22,050 bases of DNA from DATJSN01 sp035504095 (lineage in GTDB: Bacteria > Planctomycetota > Phycisphaerae > WQYP01). A program made the position numbers and the translations under genes. How positions within the stretch are numbered: the first letter of the stretch is position 1; every line of letters starts with the position of its first letter. The stretch is taken from the NCBI GenBank assembly GCA_035504095.1, contig DATJSN010000104.1, positions 1 through 22,050 on the forward strand. The letters are read 5' to 3'. Positions 6,610 through 14,642 of the stretch are shown here, one piece after another. The notes under the pieces are model-generated. The model was not told the origin of the DNA. It did not search any database and was given only the letters and a program-made list of their open reading frames with translations.

Positions 6610-7962
6610 ATGGCAGAAAATGTCAATATGAATACACGGTTTTTTAATCACAACAACCCCCGCCGGCCTGTGGAAGGGCCGGCGGATAAGACGACTCATC
6701 AAATCAGGATGGCCATACGTCAGAGTCTGCTTTCCTCCATGGACATGAGCGCGGCGCGCAAGCTGCCGATGGAGCAATTGTTCGATGAGTGCTCCCAGCG
6801 GGTTGATCGGCTGCTGACCGAACAATCCTGGCCGCTGACCATTGCGGAACGAAACCAGATCCTTCACGAAATTCTGGACGATATCTTCGGTCTGGGTCCG
6901 CTGGAGCAGTTTCTGCGCGATCCAACCGTCAGCGATATTCTTATCAACGGCGCCAAGACCATCTACGTCGAACGACGCGGGATGCTCGAACCCACCGATA
7001 CCAGTTTCGGCGATGACGCTCAACTTCTGGAAGTCATCCGGCGCATCGCCAACTCGGTTGGTCGGAGAATCGATGAAGCTTCCCCGATGCTCGATGCGCG
7101 TCTTTCAGACGGTTCGCGCGTCAACGCCATCATCCCTCCGCTGGCTTTGGACGGTCCAATTATGAGCATCCGCCGTTTCGGAGCCAAACCCTACGAAATC
7201 GACCAGCTTCTGGAGATGGGGACGCTGACCAAAGAGATGGTTCTATTTTTGCAGAATTGCGTTCACTGCAAGATCAACATGCTGGTGGTAGGCGGCACGG
7301 GCTGCGGGAAAACCACGATGCTCAACGTTCTCTCCAGATGGATTCCGGAAAACGAACGTGTGATCACCATTGAGGACGCGGCGGAACTGCAGTTGCAGCG
7401 ACAGCACGTGGTGCGCCTGGAATCGCGTCCGCCTAATGTGGAAGGCAAGGGCCAGGTGACCCAGTGCGACCTGTTCCGCAATTCGCTGCGCATGCGTCCG
7501 GACCGGATCATCGTCGGCGAAGTCCGCGGCGCAGAAGTACTGGACATGATGCAGGCGATGAACACCGGCCACGAAGGGTCATTGACTACGATTCACGCTA
7601 ATCAGCCCCGCGAGGCGTTGAATCGCATTGAGTCGATGATACTGATGACGGGTCTGCCGACAACGGTCAAGGCGATCCGGCAGCAAATCGCCGCTTCATT
7701 GAACATCCTGGTGCAATTGGAAAGGCTGGTTGGCGGAGCGCGCAAGATGACGTCGATTTCGGAAATCACAGGGATGGAGGGAGAAACAATCTGCATACAC
7801 GAGCTTTTCCGCTTTCAACAGACTGGAGTCGATGAAAAAGGGTGTGCCCAGGGGCAGTTCGAGATTTGCGGCGTGGTACCAAGGATTCTTCCGAAGTTAA
7901 AGGAAAGAGGAGCCATGTTGCCTGCCGATATGTTTAAAAATCGTGTTATGGGTAAGTCCTGA
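6610..7962 (+). CDS. cpaF: CpaF/TadA secretion ATPase
   Basis: This cytoplasmic hexameric ATPase of the VirB11/PulE superfamily powers Tad pilus assembly. The 450-residue product has an N-terminal region to about 90, then the CpaF N-domain (FGLGPLEQFLRDPTVSDILI). The RecA-like core contains Walker A GGTGCGKTT (228-236), Walker B RIIVGEVRG (about 299-307) and the His box GHEGSLTTIHAN (about 320-331). The last 66 residues are duplicated at the left edge of the window. It starts 2 bases after cpaE and precedes tadB, a tightly packed arrangement typical of tadZABC operons. Confidence 0.97.
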   Translation: MAENVNMNTRFFNHNNPRRPVEGPADKTTHQIRMAIRQSLLSSMDMSAARKLPMEQLFDECSQRVDRLLTEQSWPLTIAERNQILHEILDDIFGLGPLEQFLRDPTVSDILINGAKTIYVERRGMLEPTDTSFGDDAQLLEVIRRIANSVGRRIDEASPMLDARLSDGSRVNAIIPPLALDGPIMSIRRFGAKPYEIDQLLEMGTLTKEMVLFLQNCVHCKINMLVVGGTGCGKTTMLNVLSRWIPENERVITIEDAAELQLQRQHVVRLESRPPNVEGKGQVTQCDLFRNSLRMRPDRIIVGEVRGAEVLDMMQAMNTGHEGSLTTIHANQPREALNRIESMILMTGLPTTVKAIRQQIAASLNILVQLERLVGGARKMTSISEITGMEGETICIHELFRFQQTGVDEKGCAQGQFEICGVVPRILPKLKERGAMLPADMFKNRVMGKS

Positions 7963-7977
7963 AAGTCGGGTCGTTAA

Positions 7978-8961
7978 ATGACTATTATGGCAGATATAAA
8001 TTTACCATCACTGATCACCGCCATAGCGGCGGCCGGCTTGTTTCTGGCGATCTGGTTCATCGGCATGATCTTCTGGATCACGCGATCCCAGAAAAAATCG
8101 CAGAAACTCAGGGCTCGGATGGGGATGGAGCAGAATTCGCAGGAACGCGAACTCAATCTCTGGATTGATGGCAAACGGATTTCGACAAGGGTGGCCGGCC
8201 AGAAACGGGCCTATAGCCTCAGTGAACGTTTATTGAGACTTTACGAACGAACGGGGTGGACAGCGCCGATTGGCATGTTCGCTGCGCAAATCGGTTTGTT
8301 GACATTGCTGGCGTTTTTGCTGGCGCTGTTTTTCAATGGCAATATTGTCGTTGCCTTAATAGCCGCGGCAACGGTGCCGTGGCTGACATGGATTATGGCC
8401 CAACGGCAGGTCGATAAACGCAAAGAGCTGTTTGATCGGCAGTTTATCGACGCCTTGGAACTCGGAGGCCGCTCGCTGCGTGCCGGACATCCGCTCGGCG
8501 CCGCCGTTCAGATTATCGCCCAGGAAGTTCCCGTTCCCGTCGGCGAGTTGTTTGCCGATGTTTGCCGGCAGCAGGATCTCGGCGTTGGACTTAGCGAGGC
8601 TATCAAAAACATCTCGGACAACAGTGAACAGGAAAACTTGAAAATGTTGGCCGCCACCATAGCGATTCATTACAAAAGCGGCGGTTCCCTGGCTGACATG
8701 CTGGAACGTCTGGCCTTTGTGATTCGTGACCGCGTCCGCCTGGATCAGCGCGTCGACGTGCTTACCGCGCAGATGCACTTTAACAAGCGCGTTCTGCTGC
8801 TATTGCCCGTGGTCATGTTCGTCTTGTTGAATATCATCAATCCGCATTACATGCAGCCGTTGTACTACACAACCACGGGGCATTTGATGCTGTTAATATG
8901 CGCCATTGGGCTATTCCTTGGCGGCTGGATGATGAATAAGCTCGCGAAAATCGAGTATTGA
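7978..8961 (+). CDS. tadB: TadB inner-membrane platform protein
   Basis: This is one of two GspF-like platform subunits of the Tad machine. The 327-residue product has a membrane segment near 12-34, a basic cytoplasmic stretch, paired hydrophobic segments near 95-130, and a type II secretion F domain at about 145-285 (DALELGGRSLRAGHPLGAAVQ, then IHYKSGGSLADMLERLA). Two C-terminal membrane segments follow near 263-282 and 298-318. An in-frame ATG at 7987 (MADIN) is a possible alternative start. No strong Shine-Dalgarno sequence is visible, so coupling to cpaF, which ends 15 bases earlier, is likely. Confidence 0.93.
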   Translation: MTIMADINLPSLITAIAAAGLFLAIWFIGMIFWITRSQKKSQKLRARMGMEQNSQERELNLWIDGKRISTRVAGQKRAYSLSERLLRLYERTGWTAPIGMFAAQIGLLTLLAFLLALFFNGNIVVALIAAATVPWLTWIMAQRQVDKRKELFDRQFIDALELGGRSLRAGHPLGAAVQIIAQEVPVPVGELFADVCRQQDLGVGLSEAIKNISDNSEQENLKMLAATIAIHYKSGGSLADMLERLAFVIRDRVRLDQRVDVLTAQMHFNKRVLLLLPVVMFVLLNIINPHYMQPLYYTTTGHLMLLICAIGLFLGGWMMNKLAKIEY

Positions 8962-8992
8962 TTGGGCGCAGCGCGCCCTGGAGAACGCTTGC

Positions 8993-9895
8993 ATGATTTA
9001 TCAATGGCTCATACCGCTCCTGATTGGCGTGGCCGTCTTGAACCTTGGCGCTGCGGGTATGTCTGTATATCTGTCGCAGCGAACGGCCGTTCAGCAGCGG
9101 CTCAAAAGAACCGAGTTGGCAGCCAAACAAGCCGCTCAGGATTCGCCGGTCGTGGCCAAACTCGGCCAAATTGCCTCAAAAGTGGGCGGCGATGTATCCC
9201 AGGGACTCTCGGACAAATTGGCCCAGGCCGGATATTCGCATCCGGCGTCCGCTCGCGTATTCATGGGAATCAAGGTTTTCTTTCTCATTATTGGTGTGGT
9301 GGCATCTATTTTCATCGTCTCGTCACTGACGCTAGCGCCGATACTGAAAATATTTATCGTGATATGTGCCGGTTACATATTTTTTCTTTTGCCCACGGTA
9401 TATATGGATATGAAGCGCCAGAAGCGCATCGCTGAATTACGCGTGGTTCTTCCCGATGTCGTGGATCTTCTGGAAGTATCGACTGCGGCCGGGATGGGAC
9501 TGGCCATGGCATGGAACTCTTTGACTGTGGAAATCCGGCAGGTGTCGAAAAACATGGCCGATGAAATGGCGCTGGTGACGCTGGAAATGCAGCTCGGTAC
9601 CCCACAGGTGGAAGCGATGAGGCACATGGTGCGGCGGACCGGGGTTGAAGAACTCTCATCGCTGGTGGCTCTATTGGTGCAGACAGAAAGGTTTGGTACT
9701 TCCATCGCCGACGCCTTGCGAACGTTCGCCGCCTCAATGCGTGAAAAACGAAGCCTTGCCGCTCAGGAGAAAGCGGAAAAAATCGCCGTAAAAATGATTT
9801 TCCCGATGGTGTTGTTTATTTATCCCGCGACGGTCATCGTGCTTGTCGGTCCGGGCTTTATGTCGCTCTATCACGCATTAACCGTAGGCCATTGA
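8993..9895 (+). CDS. tadC: TadC inner-membrane platform protein
   Basis: This is the second GspF-like platform subunit, partner of TadB. The 300-residue product has an N-terminal membrane segment (about 3-25), a linker rich in Gln/Lys/Ala, and a hydrophobic pair near 90-135. The type II secretion F domain follows at about 150-270: LPDVVDLLEVSTAAGMGLAMAW and SLVALLVQTERFGTSIADALR are characteristic. A C-terminal membrane segment (FPMVLFIYPATVIVLVGPGF) closes the protein. ATG at 8993 follows TGGAGAA at a suitable distance. The gene lies 31 bases after tadB. Confidence 0.94.
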   Translation: MIYQWLIPLLIGVAVLNLGAAGMSVYLSQRTAVQQRLKRTELAAKQAAQDSPVVAKLGQIASKVGGDVSQGLSDKLAQAGYSHPASARVFMGIKVFFLIIGVVASIFIVSSLTLAPILKIFIVICAGYIFFLLPTVYMDMKRQKRIAELRVVLPDVVDLLEVSTAAGMGLAMAWNSLTVEIRQVSKNMADEMALVTLEMQLGTPQVEAMRHMVRRTGVEELSSLVALLVQTERFGTSIADALRTFAASMREKRSLAAQEKAEKIAVKMIFPMVLFIYPATVIVLVGPGFMSLYHALTVGH

Positions 9896-9941
9896 GGCCT
9901 GCTTGATAAATTAGGATAATGGAAACCTTTATAAGGAGCTT

Positions 9942-10520
9942 ATGATGAAATTCGTTCTGGTTCTGGCAGTTTTTACTGTTTTGGGAGCCGTGCCCTGGAT
10001 AGCGGGTTGTTCGCAGCAAGATACGGACAGCACCGACACCGTGGCCAATACCGACAAAAACATGGCGTCCGATGCCTGGATGGTCAACAACAATCTGGAT
10101 ACAGCCATTCGCGATGGTATCATCACCGAGCACACGCTCTATCCTTATGATTTTGTTGATGATTCCGGCGAACTCAATCCTCTGGGCCTGCGCGATCTGG
10201 GCGTGCTGGCCGATCATTTCAAGGACACGCCTGGTGGAGTTATTTCGGTTTTTCGTGGTGATGCCACCCAGGATATTTACAGTTTGCGGGTCCAGGCCGT
10301 CGAGGATGCATTGGTTGCCTACGGATTGCCCAGGGATCATGTCGCCATCGTAAACCAGATGGCCGCCGGAGAAGGTATGCCTTCCGGCGATGTCCTGAAG
10401 ATACTTGCACTACCCACCACCCCGTACCTTACGAATGTGGGAGGAACAGGTTCATCGTCTTCAGGCAGCTCATCCGGCGGCACAGGATCAAGCGGTGCAA
10501 TGGGAGGTTCACAATATTGA
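9942..10520 (+). CDS. Lipoprotein with OmpA/CpaD-like domain and Ser/Gly tail
   Basis: The 192-residue product has a type II signal with lipobox WIAGC (Cys23 lipidated), so it should be an envelope lipoprotein. The central part, about 60-130, has the outline of an OmpA-like or CpaD-like domain: LNPLGLRDLGVLADHFKDTP, VISVFRGDATQDIYSLRVQA, then VEDALVAYGLPRDHV. The last 30 residues are Gly/Ser/Thr-rich and probably disordered. Its position right after tadC and before a TPR lipoprotein suggests it fills the role of CpaD/TadD-associated lipoproteins, helping the secretin reach or cross the envelope. Full family membership is not clear from sequence alone. AAGGAGC precedes ATG at 9942. Confidence 0.75.
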   Translation: MMKFVLVLAVFTVLGAVPWIAGCSQQDTDSTDTVANTDKNMASDAWMVNNNLDTAIRDGIITEHTLYPYDFVDDSGELNPLGLRDLGVLADHFKDTPGGVISVFRGDATQDIYSLRVQAVEDALVAYGLPRDHVAIVNQMAAGEGMPSGDVLKILALPTTPYLTNVGGTGSSSSGSSSGGTGSSGAMGGSQY

Positions 10521-11230
10521 CGACTAAAACGCTCCATTTCCTGGCAACCGTGCGAAAGCGGTTAAATGCAATCTTGATCCTCTGGCCGGGTTCAGCCGTC
10601 CTTCTGTTGATGTTGGCTGCGGGTTGCAGCCAAACTTCGACACCCGAACCGCCGGGTTCTGATTCCCAGGAAACTCCGCAGGATCGCGCTTTTGAGAGTG
10701 CGGCTAATCGTCCACCCACACCCCAGACGATGTTTGCTCTGGCGCGAATTCTGGAAATTCAGGGAAGGGACAACGATGCTAATACACTATTGAATCAGAT
10801 CATCGGCCTGTATCCTGACTTTGTGCCCGCATACTCCGAACTCGCTGAACTGCAGGTGCGGCATCGTCAACTTGATGTAGCGATGGACACTCTGACGGCG
10901 GGTTTGGCGATTGCGCCCCATGACGGCCTGCTGGTCAACGATCGCGGCATGTGTTATCTGCTGGAAAAGAATTACCCGGCGGCGTTAAATGATTTTACTT
11001 TTGCCTGCGCATGCCAGCCGGATAACACGCGTTATCGCTCCAATCTCGCATTGGTTCTTGGGTTGATGGGCAATTATCAGGAAAGTTTATCCGTCTACCT
11101 TCTGATTCTCCCCCCATCCGATGCCTATTACAATCTTGGAGTTATTTGTAACATGCGTCACGACTCGTCCCGTGCCGAGGAGGAATTTGCCACTTCCAAA
11201 AATCTTTCACAAGATTCTATGACACCGTGA
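10517..11230 (+). CDS. tadD: TadD-like TPR lipoprotein
   Basis: The 237-residue product has a lipobox LAAGC (Cys35) after an unusually long N-terminal region, and tetratricopeptide repeats from about 65 to 220: TMFALARILEIQGRDNDANTL, PDFVPAYSELAELQVRHRQLDVAM, then LLVNDRGMCYLLEKNYPAAL and RYRSNLALVLGLMGNYQESL. TadD is a TPR lipoprotein needed for secretin assembly in other Tad systems. The start is TTG at 10517, overlapping the previous stop by four bases (TTGA), with GGGAGG at 10502-10507. The overlap indicates translational coupling. It is the last gene of the run beginning with tadV. Confidence 0.85.
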   Translation: MTTKTLHFLATVRKRLNAILILWPGSAVLLLMLAAGCSQTSTPEPPGSDSQETPQDRAFESAANRPPTPQTMFALARILEIQGRDNDANTLLNQIIGLYPDFVPAYSELAELQVRHRQLDVAMDTLTAGLAIAPHDGLLVNDRGMCYLLEKNYPAALNDFTFACACQPDNTRYRSNLALVLGLMGNYQESLSVYLLILPPSDAYYNLGVICNMRHDSSRAEEEFATSKNLSQDSMTP

Positions 11231-11372
11231 AATCATCTAAACATTTATTTTCGCGTATTTTGTGTATTTTAAGTCCCAATAAATATTCGCTGGATAAGAA
11301 AAAGTAGTTCAGTACTCGGCACTTATGCGGCAACGATATTGATGTAAAATAGGGCGATTAGGGCGAAAACTC

Positions 11373-11401
11373 TTGACATGTAGATTGATAGGTAATATAT
11401 T
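11373..11401 (+). promoter_or_regulatory. Sigma-70 promoter for the first TadG-like gene
   Basis: TTGACA (11373-11378), a 17-base spacer and TATATT (11396-11401) make a near-consensus vegetative promoter about 90 bases before the ATG at 11491. It separates this gene from the Tad operon upstream. Confidence 0.7.
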
Positions 11402-11490
11402 ATCTAATGTGAGTCTGGGGGGGCGGACTTCAGATCGATTTTTGACGTAATATATATAAACGAGGGTGATGTAATGTATTGGGGTGTGGT

Positions 11491-12882
11491 ATGAAAATCA
11501 AGAAATGGGCTAAACGTGGTTCTTCACTGGTTCTGACGGCGATCTTGGGCTTTTCCATGGTCAGTCTGACGGGCTTGGGAATGGATGCAGGCTGGGTTTA
11601 CATCAGCAAACACCAACTGCAGAATACGGCTGACGCGGCCGCGCTCGCCGGCGCTCAGGCACTACAAGAGGACGTAAGTTATGCTCAGCAACAGGCAAGT
11701 AGTACCGCATTGAGTGACTCAGTAGATAACGTGCCGATACAACTTGTTTATGACGCTTCGGGAAATAGTGGTGACGTTGTCGTTGGCAATTGGGCGAATA
11801 ATACATTCACTCCTGGAACAACCAATCCCAATGCGGTTCAGGTTACCGCTCGCCGGTATTCTGATACGCCCAATGGCGCTGTGCCTTTGTTTTTCAGCGG
11901 GCTTTTAGGTGCGTCGCAAATTAATGTTTCAGCTACCGCTATCGCTGTCCTCGACACTATTGGCGGCGGCGGCGGTGGTGGTGGAACTCCGCCTGGCGGC
12001 GGTTCAACTCCACCTGGCGGTAGTTCAACTCCGCCTGGTGGCGGCGGCGGTAGCCCGCCTCCGGTTATTTGTGTTCCACCATCGGGTTCTTGTGGTTCTA
12101 ACCCGGGTTGTAATGGTTGCACGGGTGGTCAATGCAATCAGCAGGGGGGGTGTGGAATCTCCTGCAATAACGGGTCGTGCCTGAATTGTAATGGCGGCTC
12201 ATGTGTTTCAGATTGCAATGTAACTTGTGATTCCGGGTCTTCGATTACTTGTTCGGGTAGCGGAAGTTGTATCAATGTAGCTTATGGGTGCTCGGCAAGT
12301 TGTTCGGGATCGCCTGTCAATACGGGCTGCTCGCCGTGTGCTAATCCTCTGGCAGGCTGGAGTTGCCCGACATCATCTTCCTGCAGTAACACGTGCACAC
12401 AGACAAGCGGCACTGATTTGCAGCCCGGATATTACCCCAATGGTATTTGCCTCACGAGTGGGAGTTGTACACTCGAGCCTGGAACCTACGTTTGCGACAG
12501 CGGCAGTAACGGTTGCGCCTTTAGTTGCTCCGGAACCGCTTCTTGCACAGGTAACGGCGTAACCATTTGCTGCGAAAGCGGTGGTTTTCAGTGCACCAGC
12601 AGCGGCAATGTTAATCTTTCACCGCCTACGAGCGGTTCTTGTTCCGGCATTACCGTTTGTCAGCCAAGCACCAATAATTCAGCATGCAGCTTCAGCGGCT
12701 GCGGCTCCAACTGCCACATCTCTGGCGAGTGCTATTTCCCCAATGCCAATGTTAGCGTAATCGACAGCCACGGCGGCACATTGGGAAGTCAGGTTATCAC
12801 CGATGGTCTGAATTTGAACAACTCCAACGTGACGGTAGGCGACGGCACAGGGACCCAATACGTGGTCTACCTGGTTAAATAA
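11491..12882 (+). CDS. TadG-like protein with cysteine-saturated repetitive C-terminus (A)
   Basis: The 463-residue product begins like TadG-family proteins: a basic start, a membrane segment (about 11-30), LGMDAGWVYISKHQLQ and the hallmark DAAALAGAQAL (48-58). A Gly/Pro linker (158-190) follows. Residues 193-414 contain 36 cysteines. Under them the outline of the region found in many alphaproteobacterial TadG-like proteins can still be read: CANPLAGW, LQPGYYPNGI, LEPGTYV, GNGVTI, LSPPTSGSCSGITVCQP, CYFPNANVSV, VITDGLNL. That region is probably a beta-helix. ATG at 11491 is preferred to an in-frame TTG at 11479 because it gives the same start as paralogue B. Expected location is the envelope or cell surface. 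The role is unknown. Confidence 0.85.
   Translation: MKIKKWAKRGSSLVLTAILGFSMVSLTGLGMDAGWVYISKHQLQNTADAAALAGAQALQEDVSYAQQQASSTALSDSVDNVPIQLVYDASGNSGDVVVGNWANNTFTPGTTNPNAVQVTARRYSDTPNGAVPLFFSGLLGASQINVSATAIAVLDTIGGGGGGGGTPPGGGSTPPGGSSTPPGGGGGSPPPVICVPPSGSCGSNPGCNGCTGGQCNQQGGCGISCNNGSCLNCNGGSCVSDCNVTCDSGSSITCSGSGSCINVAYGCSASCSGSPVNTGCSPCANPLAGWSCPTSSSCSNTCTQTSGTDLQPGYYPNGICLTSGSCTLEPGTYVCDSGSNGCAFSCSGTASCTGNGVTICCESGGFQCTSSGNVNLSPPTSGSCSGITVCQPSTNNSACSFSGCGSNCHISGECYFPNANVSVIDSHGGTLGSQVITDGLNLNNSNVTVGDGTGTQYVVYLVK
11961..12065 (+). repeat. Gly/Pro linker-coding repeat
   Basis: A low-complexity stretch encodes poly-Gly followed by three copies of a TPPGG-type unit. It joins the TadG-like head to the cysteine-rich part of protein A. 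Paralogue B has a different Gly/Ser/Pro linker here, so the stretch evolves fast. Confidence 0.8.
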
Positions 12883-12912
12883 TTGCCGCACTCAATAGTG
12901 TAGTTCACGACG

Positions 12913-12943
12913 AGGCCCCGGGTTCAAGCCCGGGGCTTTTTTT
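12913..12943 (+). terminator. Intrinsic terminator after TadG-like gene A
   Basis: GCCCCGGG (12915-12922) and CCCGGGGC (12929-12936) form a perfect 8-bp GC stem with a TTCAAG loop, followed by seven T. It is a textbook terminator and makes gene A a single-gene unit. Confidence 0.93.
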
Positions 12944-13142
12944 ATCACTTTTGAGCACAATCGCAATATATCTAATAACTTGCCCCATTGAATCTTTTTT
13001 GAGAAGACAGAAATTTTCTGCGCCGCACTCATAACACCCAGGTCAAATAACTAAAAGAAAAATATCAACAAATCGATTTTTATCGGCCATTCGCCTAACG
13101 CTCATTATGGGGCGAATTCGGCTGATGAAAGTTAAGAAAAAG

Positions 13143-13204
13143 CTGTTGATGGACAGGTCAAATGGGCGATGGATCAACAGGTGAAAAGTCTATCGATAGG
13201 CTTT
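13143..13204 (+). promoter_or_regulatory. Two dyads upstream of TadG-like gene B
   Basis: The region 12944-13265 has no gene. It contains CTGTTGAT (13143-13150) with ATCAACAG (13173-13180). Next to it is a 20-base palindrome at 13185-13204 centred on CTATCGATAG, with AAAG/CTTT arms and one T/G mismatch pair. ATCGATAT then recurs at 13213-13220 and 13228-13235. The palindrome looks like a repressor or activator operator. No convincing -35/-10 pair was found. Confidence 0.45.
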
Positions 13205-13265
13205 GAATTCAAATCGATATTAAATGGAATCGATATGTATGAGGGTGGAGATGTGGAGATATAAT

Positions 13266-14597
13266 ATGAAATTCATCAAACGTTCGCTTCGCGGTACTTC
13301 GCTGATTCTGGCTTCAATCCTGGGTTTGTCAACACTCAGCCTGACCGGCCTGGGTATGGATGCAAGCTGGATTTACACCACGAAGTCCCAACTTCAGAAT
13401 GTAGCTGACGCGGCCGCTCTGGCCGGCGCTCAGGGGCTGGAAGAAGACACGCCATACGCTTTAGCGCAGGCTCAGGCTACCGCATTGAACAACGTCATGG
13501 ATGGTGCGCCGATACAACTCGAAACCAGCGACGTTGTCTTCGGCACCTGGAATGGCAATACATTCACTCCCGGGTCAGCCAATCCCAATGCGGTTCAAGT
13601 CTCTGCACGCCGGTATGCCAATTCACCTAACGGGGCATTGCCTCTGTTTTTTAGTGGACTTTTCGGAGTTTCATCAATCAATGTTTCTGCTACGGCTATT
13701 GCCTTCCTCGACACAACTACTTCAGGTGGCTCTGGCAGTTCCGGCAGCAGCAATGACCCCGCTCCGCCGGGAGTTATTGTATTGCCCCCGGGCGGTACTG
13801 GCGGCGGTACAGGCAACCAGGGTGCCTGGGGTTGCACAGGCGGCTCATGCGGCACAGGTGGATTTGGTCAGGGATGCGGCGTATGTTGCCAGAACGGATC
13901 ATGCCTGAATTGCAATGGCTGCTCGTGCGCCTGTGATTGCAACTTGAGCAGCGATTCTACCTGTTCGATTAATGCAAGTTGTGTCAATGTCAGCGGCGGC
14001 TGCAGTTGTGGGGGCTCTTGCAGCGGCGCCTTGAATACAAATTGTTGCCAATGCGCAGATCCTCTGGCAAATTGGAGTTCCAATATTCCAACGTCATCGT
14101 CATGTGGATCGACATGCACACAAACAAGCGGTACAGTTTTACAGCCCGGTTATTACCCCAATGGCATTAACCTCTCAAGTGGTAATTGTACTCTCGAGTC
14201 CGGAACCTATGTTTGCGGCGGCAGCGGCTTTAGCTGCTCGGGAAATGCCTCTTGCACGGGTAGCGGGGTAACCATTTGCTGCCAAAGCGGCGGATTTCAA
14301 TGCAGTTCGAGCGGTAATATTTGTCTTTCACCGCCTACGAGCGGTTCTTGTGCCGGCGTTACCATTTGCCAGCCAAGCAGCAATACTTCACCCTGCAGCT
14401 TCAGCGGTTGCGGTTCCGGCTGTTGCCAGATCACTGGTACCATATATTGCCCCAATGCGAATGTGAATGTTGATAGTTGTAGTGGCCTTCAACTTGGAAA
14501 CCAACTTATCACCGATGGACTAAACCTGAGCAATAACTCGACGGTCTCCGTGGGAGGTGGTCCGGTGTCCGAAGATGTAGTTTATCTTGTTCAGTAA
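13266..14597 (+). CDS. TadG-like protein with cysteine-saturated repetitive C-terminus (B)
   Basis: A 443-residue paralogue of protein A. It has a basic start MKFIKRSLRG, a membrane segment (about 11-30), LGMDASWIYTTKSQLQ and DAAALAGAQGL (48-58), a Gly/Ser/Pro linker (about 150-185), then 37 cysteines within residues 190-405. The same landmarks appear: CADPLANW, LQPGYYPNGI, LESGTYV, SGVTI, LSPPTSGSC, TIYCPNANVNV, LITDGLNL. Several cysteines are not at the same places as in A: NGICLTSG versus NGINLSSG, and CYFPN versus IYCPN. ATG at 13266 is chosen over 13224 because GGAGAT lies upstream at about 13256 and the product then aligns with A. It converges with the minus-strand gene ending at 14643. 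Confidence 0.85.
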   Translation: MKFIKRSLRGTSLILASILGLSTLSLTGLGMDASWIYTTKSQLQNVADAAALAGAQGLEEDTPYALAQAQATALNNVMDGAPIQLETSDVVFGTWNGNTFTPGSANPNAVQVSARRYANSPNGALPLFFSGLFGVSSINVSATAIAFLDTTTSGGSGSSGSSNDPAPPGVIVLPPGGTGGGTGNQGAWGCTGGSCGTGGFGQGCGVCCQNGSCLNCNGCSCACDCNLSSDSTCSINASCVNVSGGCSCGGSCSGALNTNCCQCADPLANWSSNIPTSSSCGSTCTQTSGTVLQPGYYPNGINLSSGNCTLESGTYVCGGSGFSCSGNASCTGSGVTICCQSGGFQCSSSGNICLSPPTSGSCAGVTICQPSSNTSPCSFSGCGSGCCQITGTIYCPNANVNVDSCSGLQLGNQLITDGLNLSNNSTVSVGGGPVSEDVVYLVQ

Positions 14598-14642
14598 TGC
14601 TCGTCGTAAATTACGGACCCTTAGGCAGAATTATCACTGAGG

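Noticed and set aside
11961..12065. Possible CRISPR-like or satellite array in the GC-rich repeats
   Set aside because: The repeats encode an in-frame Gly/Pro linker; there are no regular spacers.
13592..13615. Minus-strand sigma-54-like sequence TTGGCATACC with GTGC downstream
   Set aside because: Spacing is off by one base and it lies inside a coding sequence with no minus-strand gene downstream.
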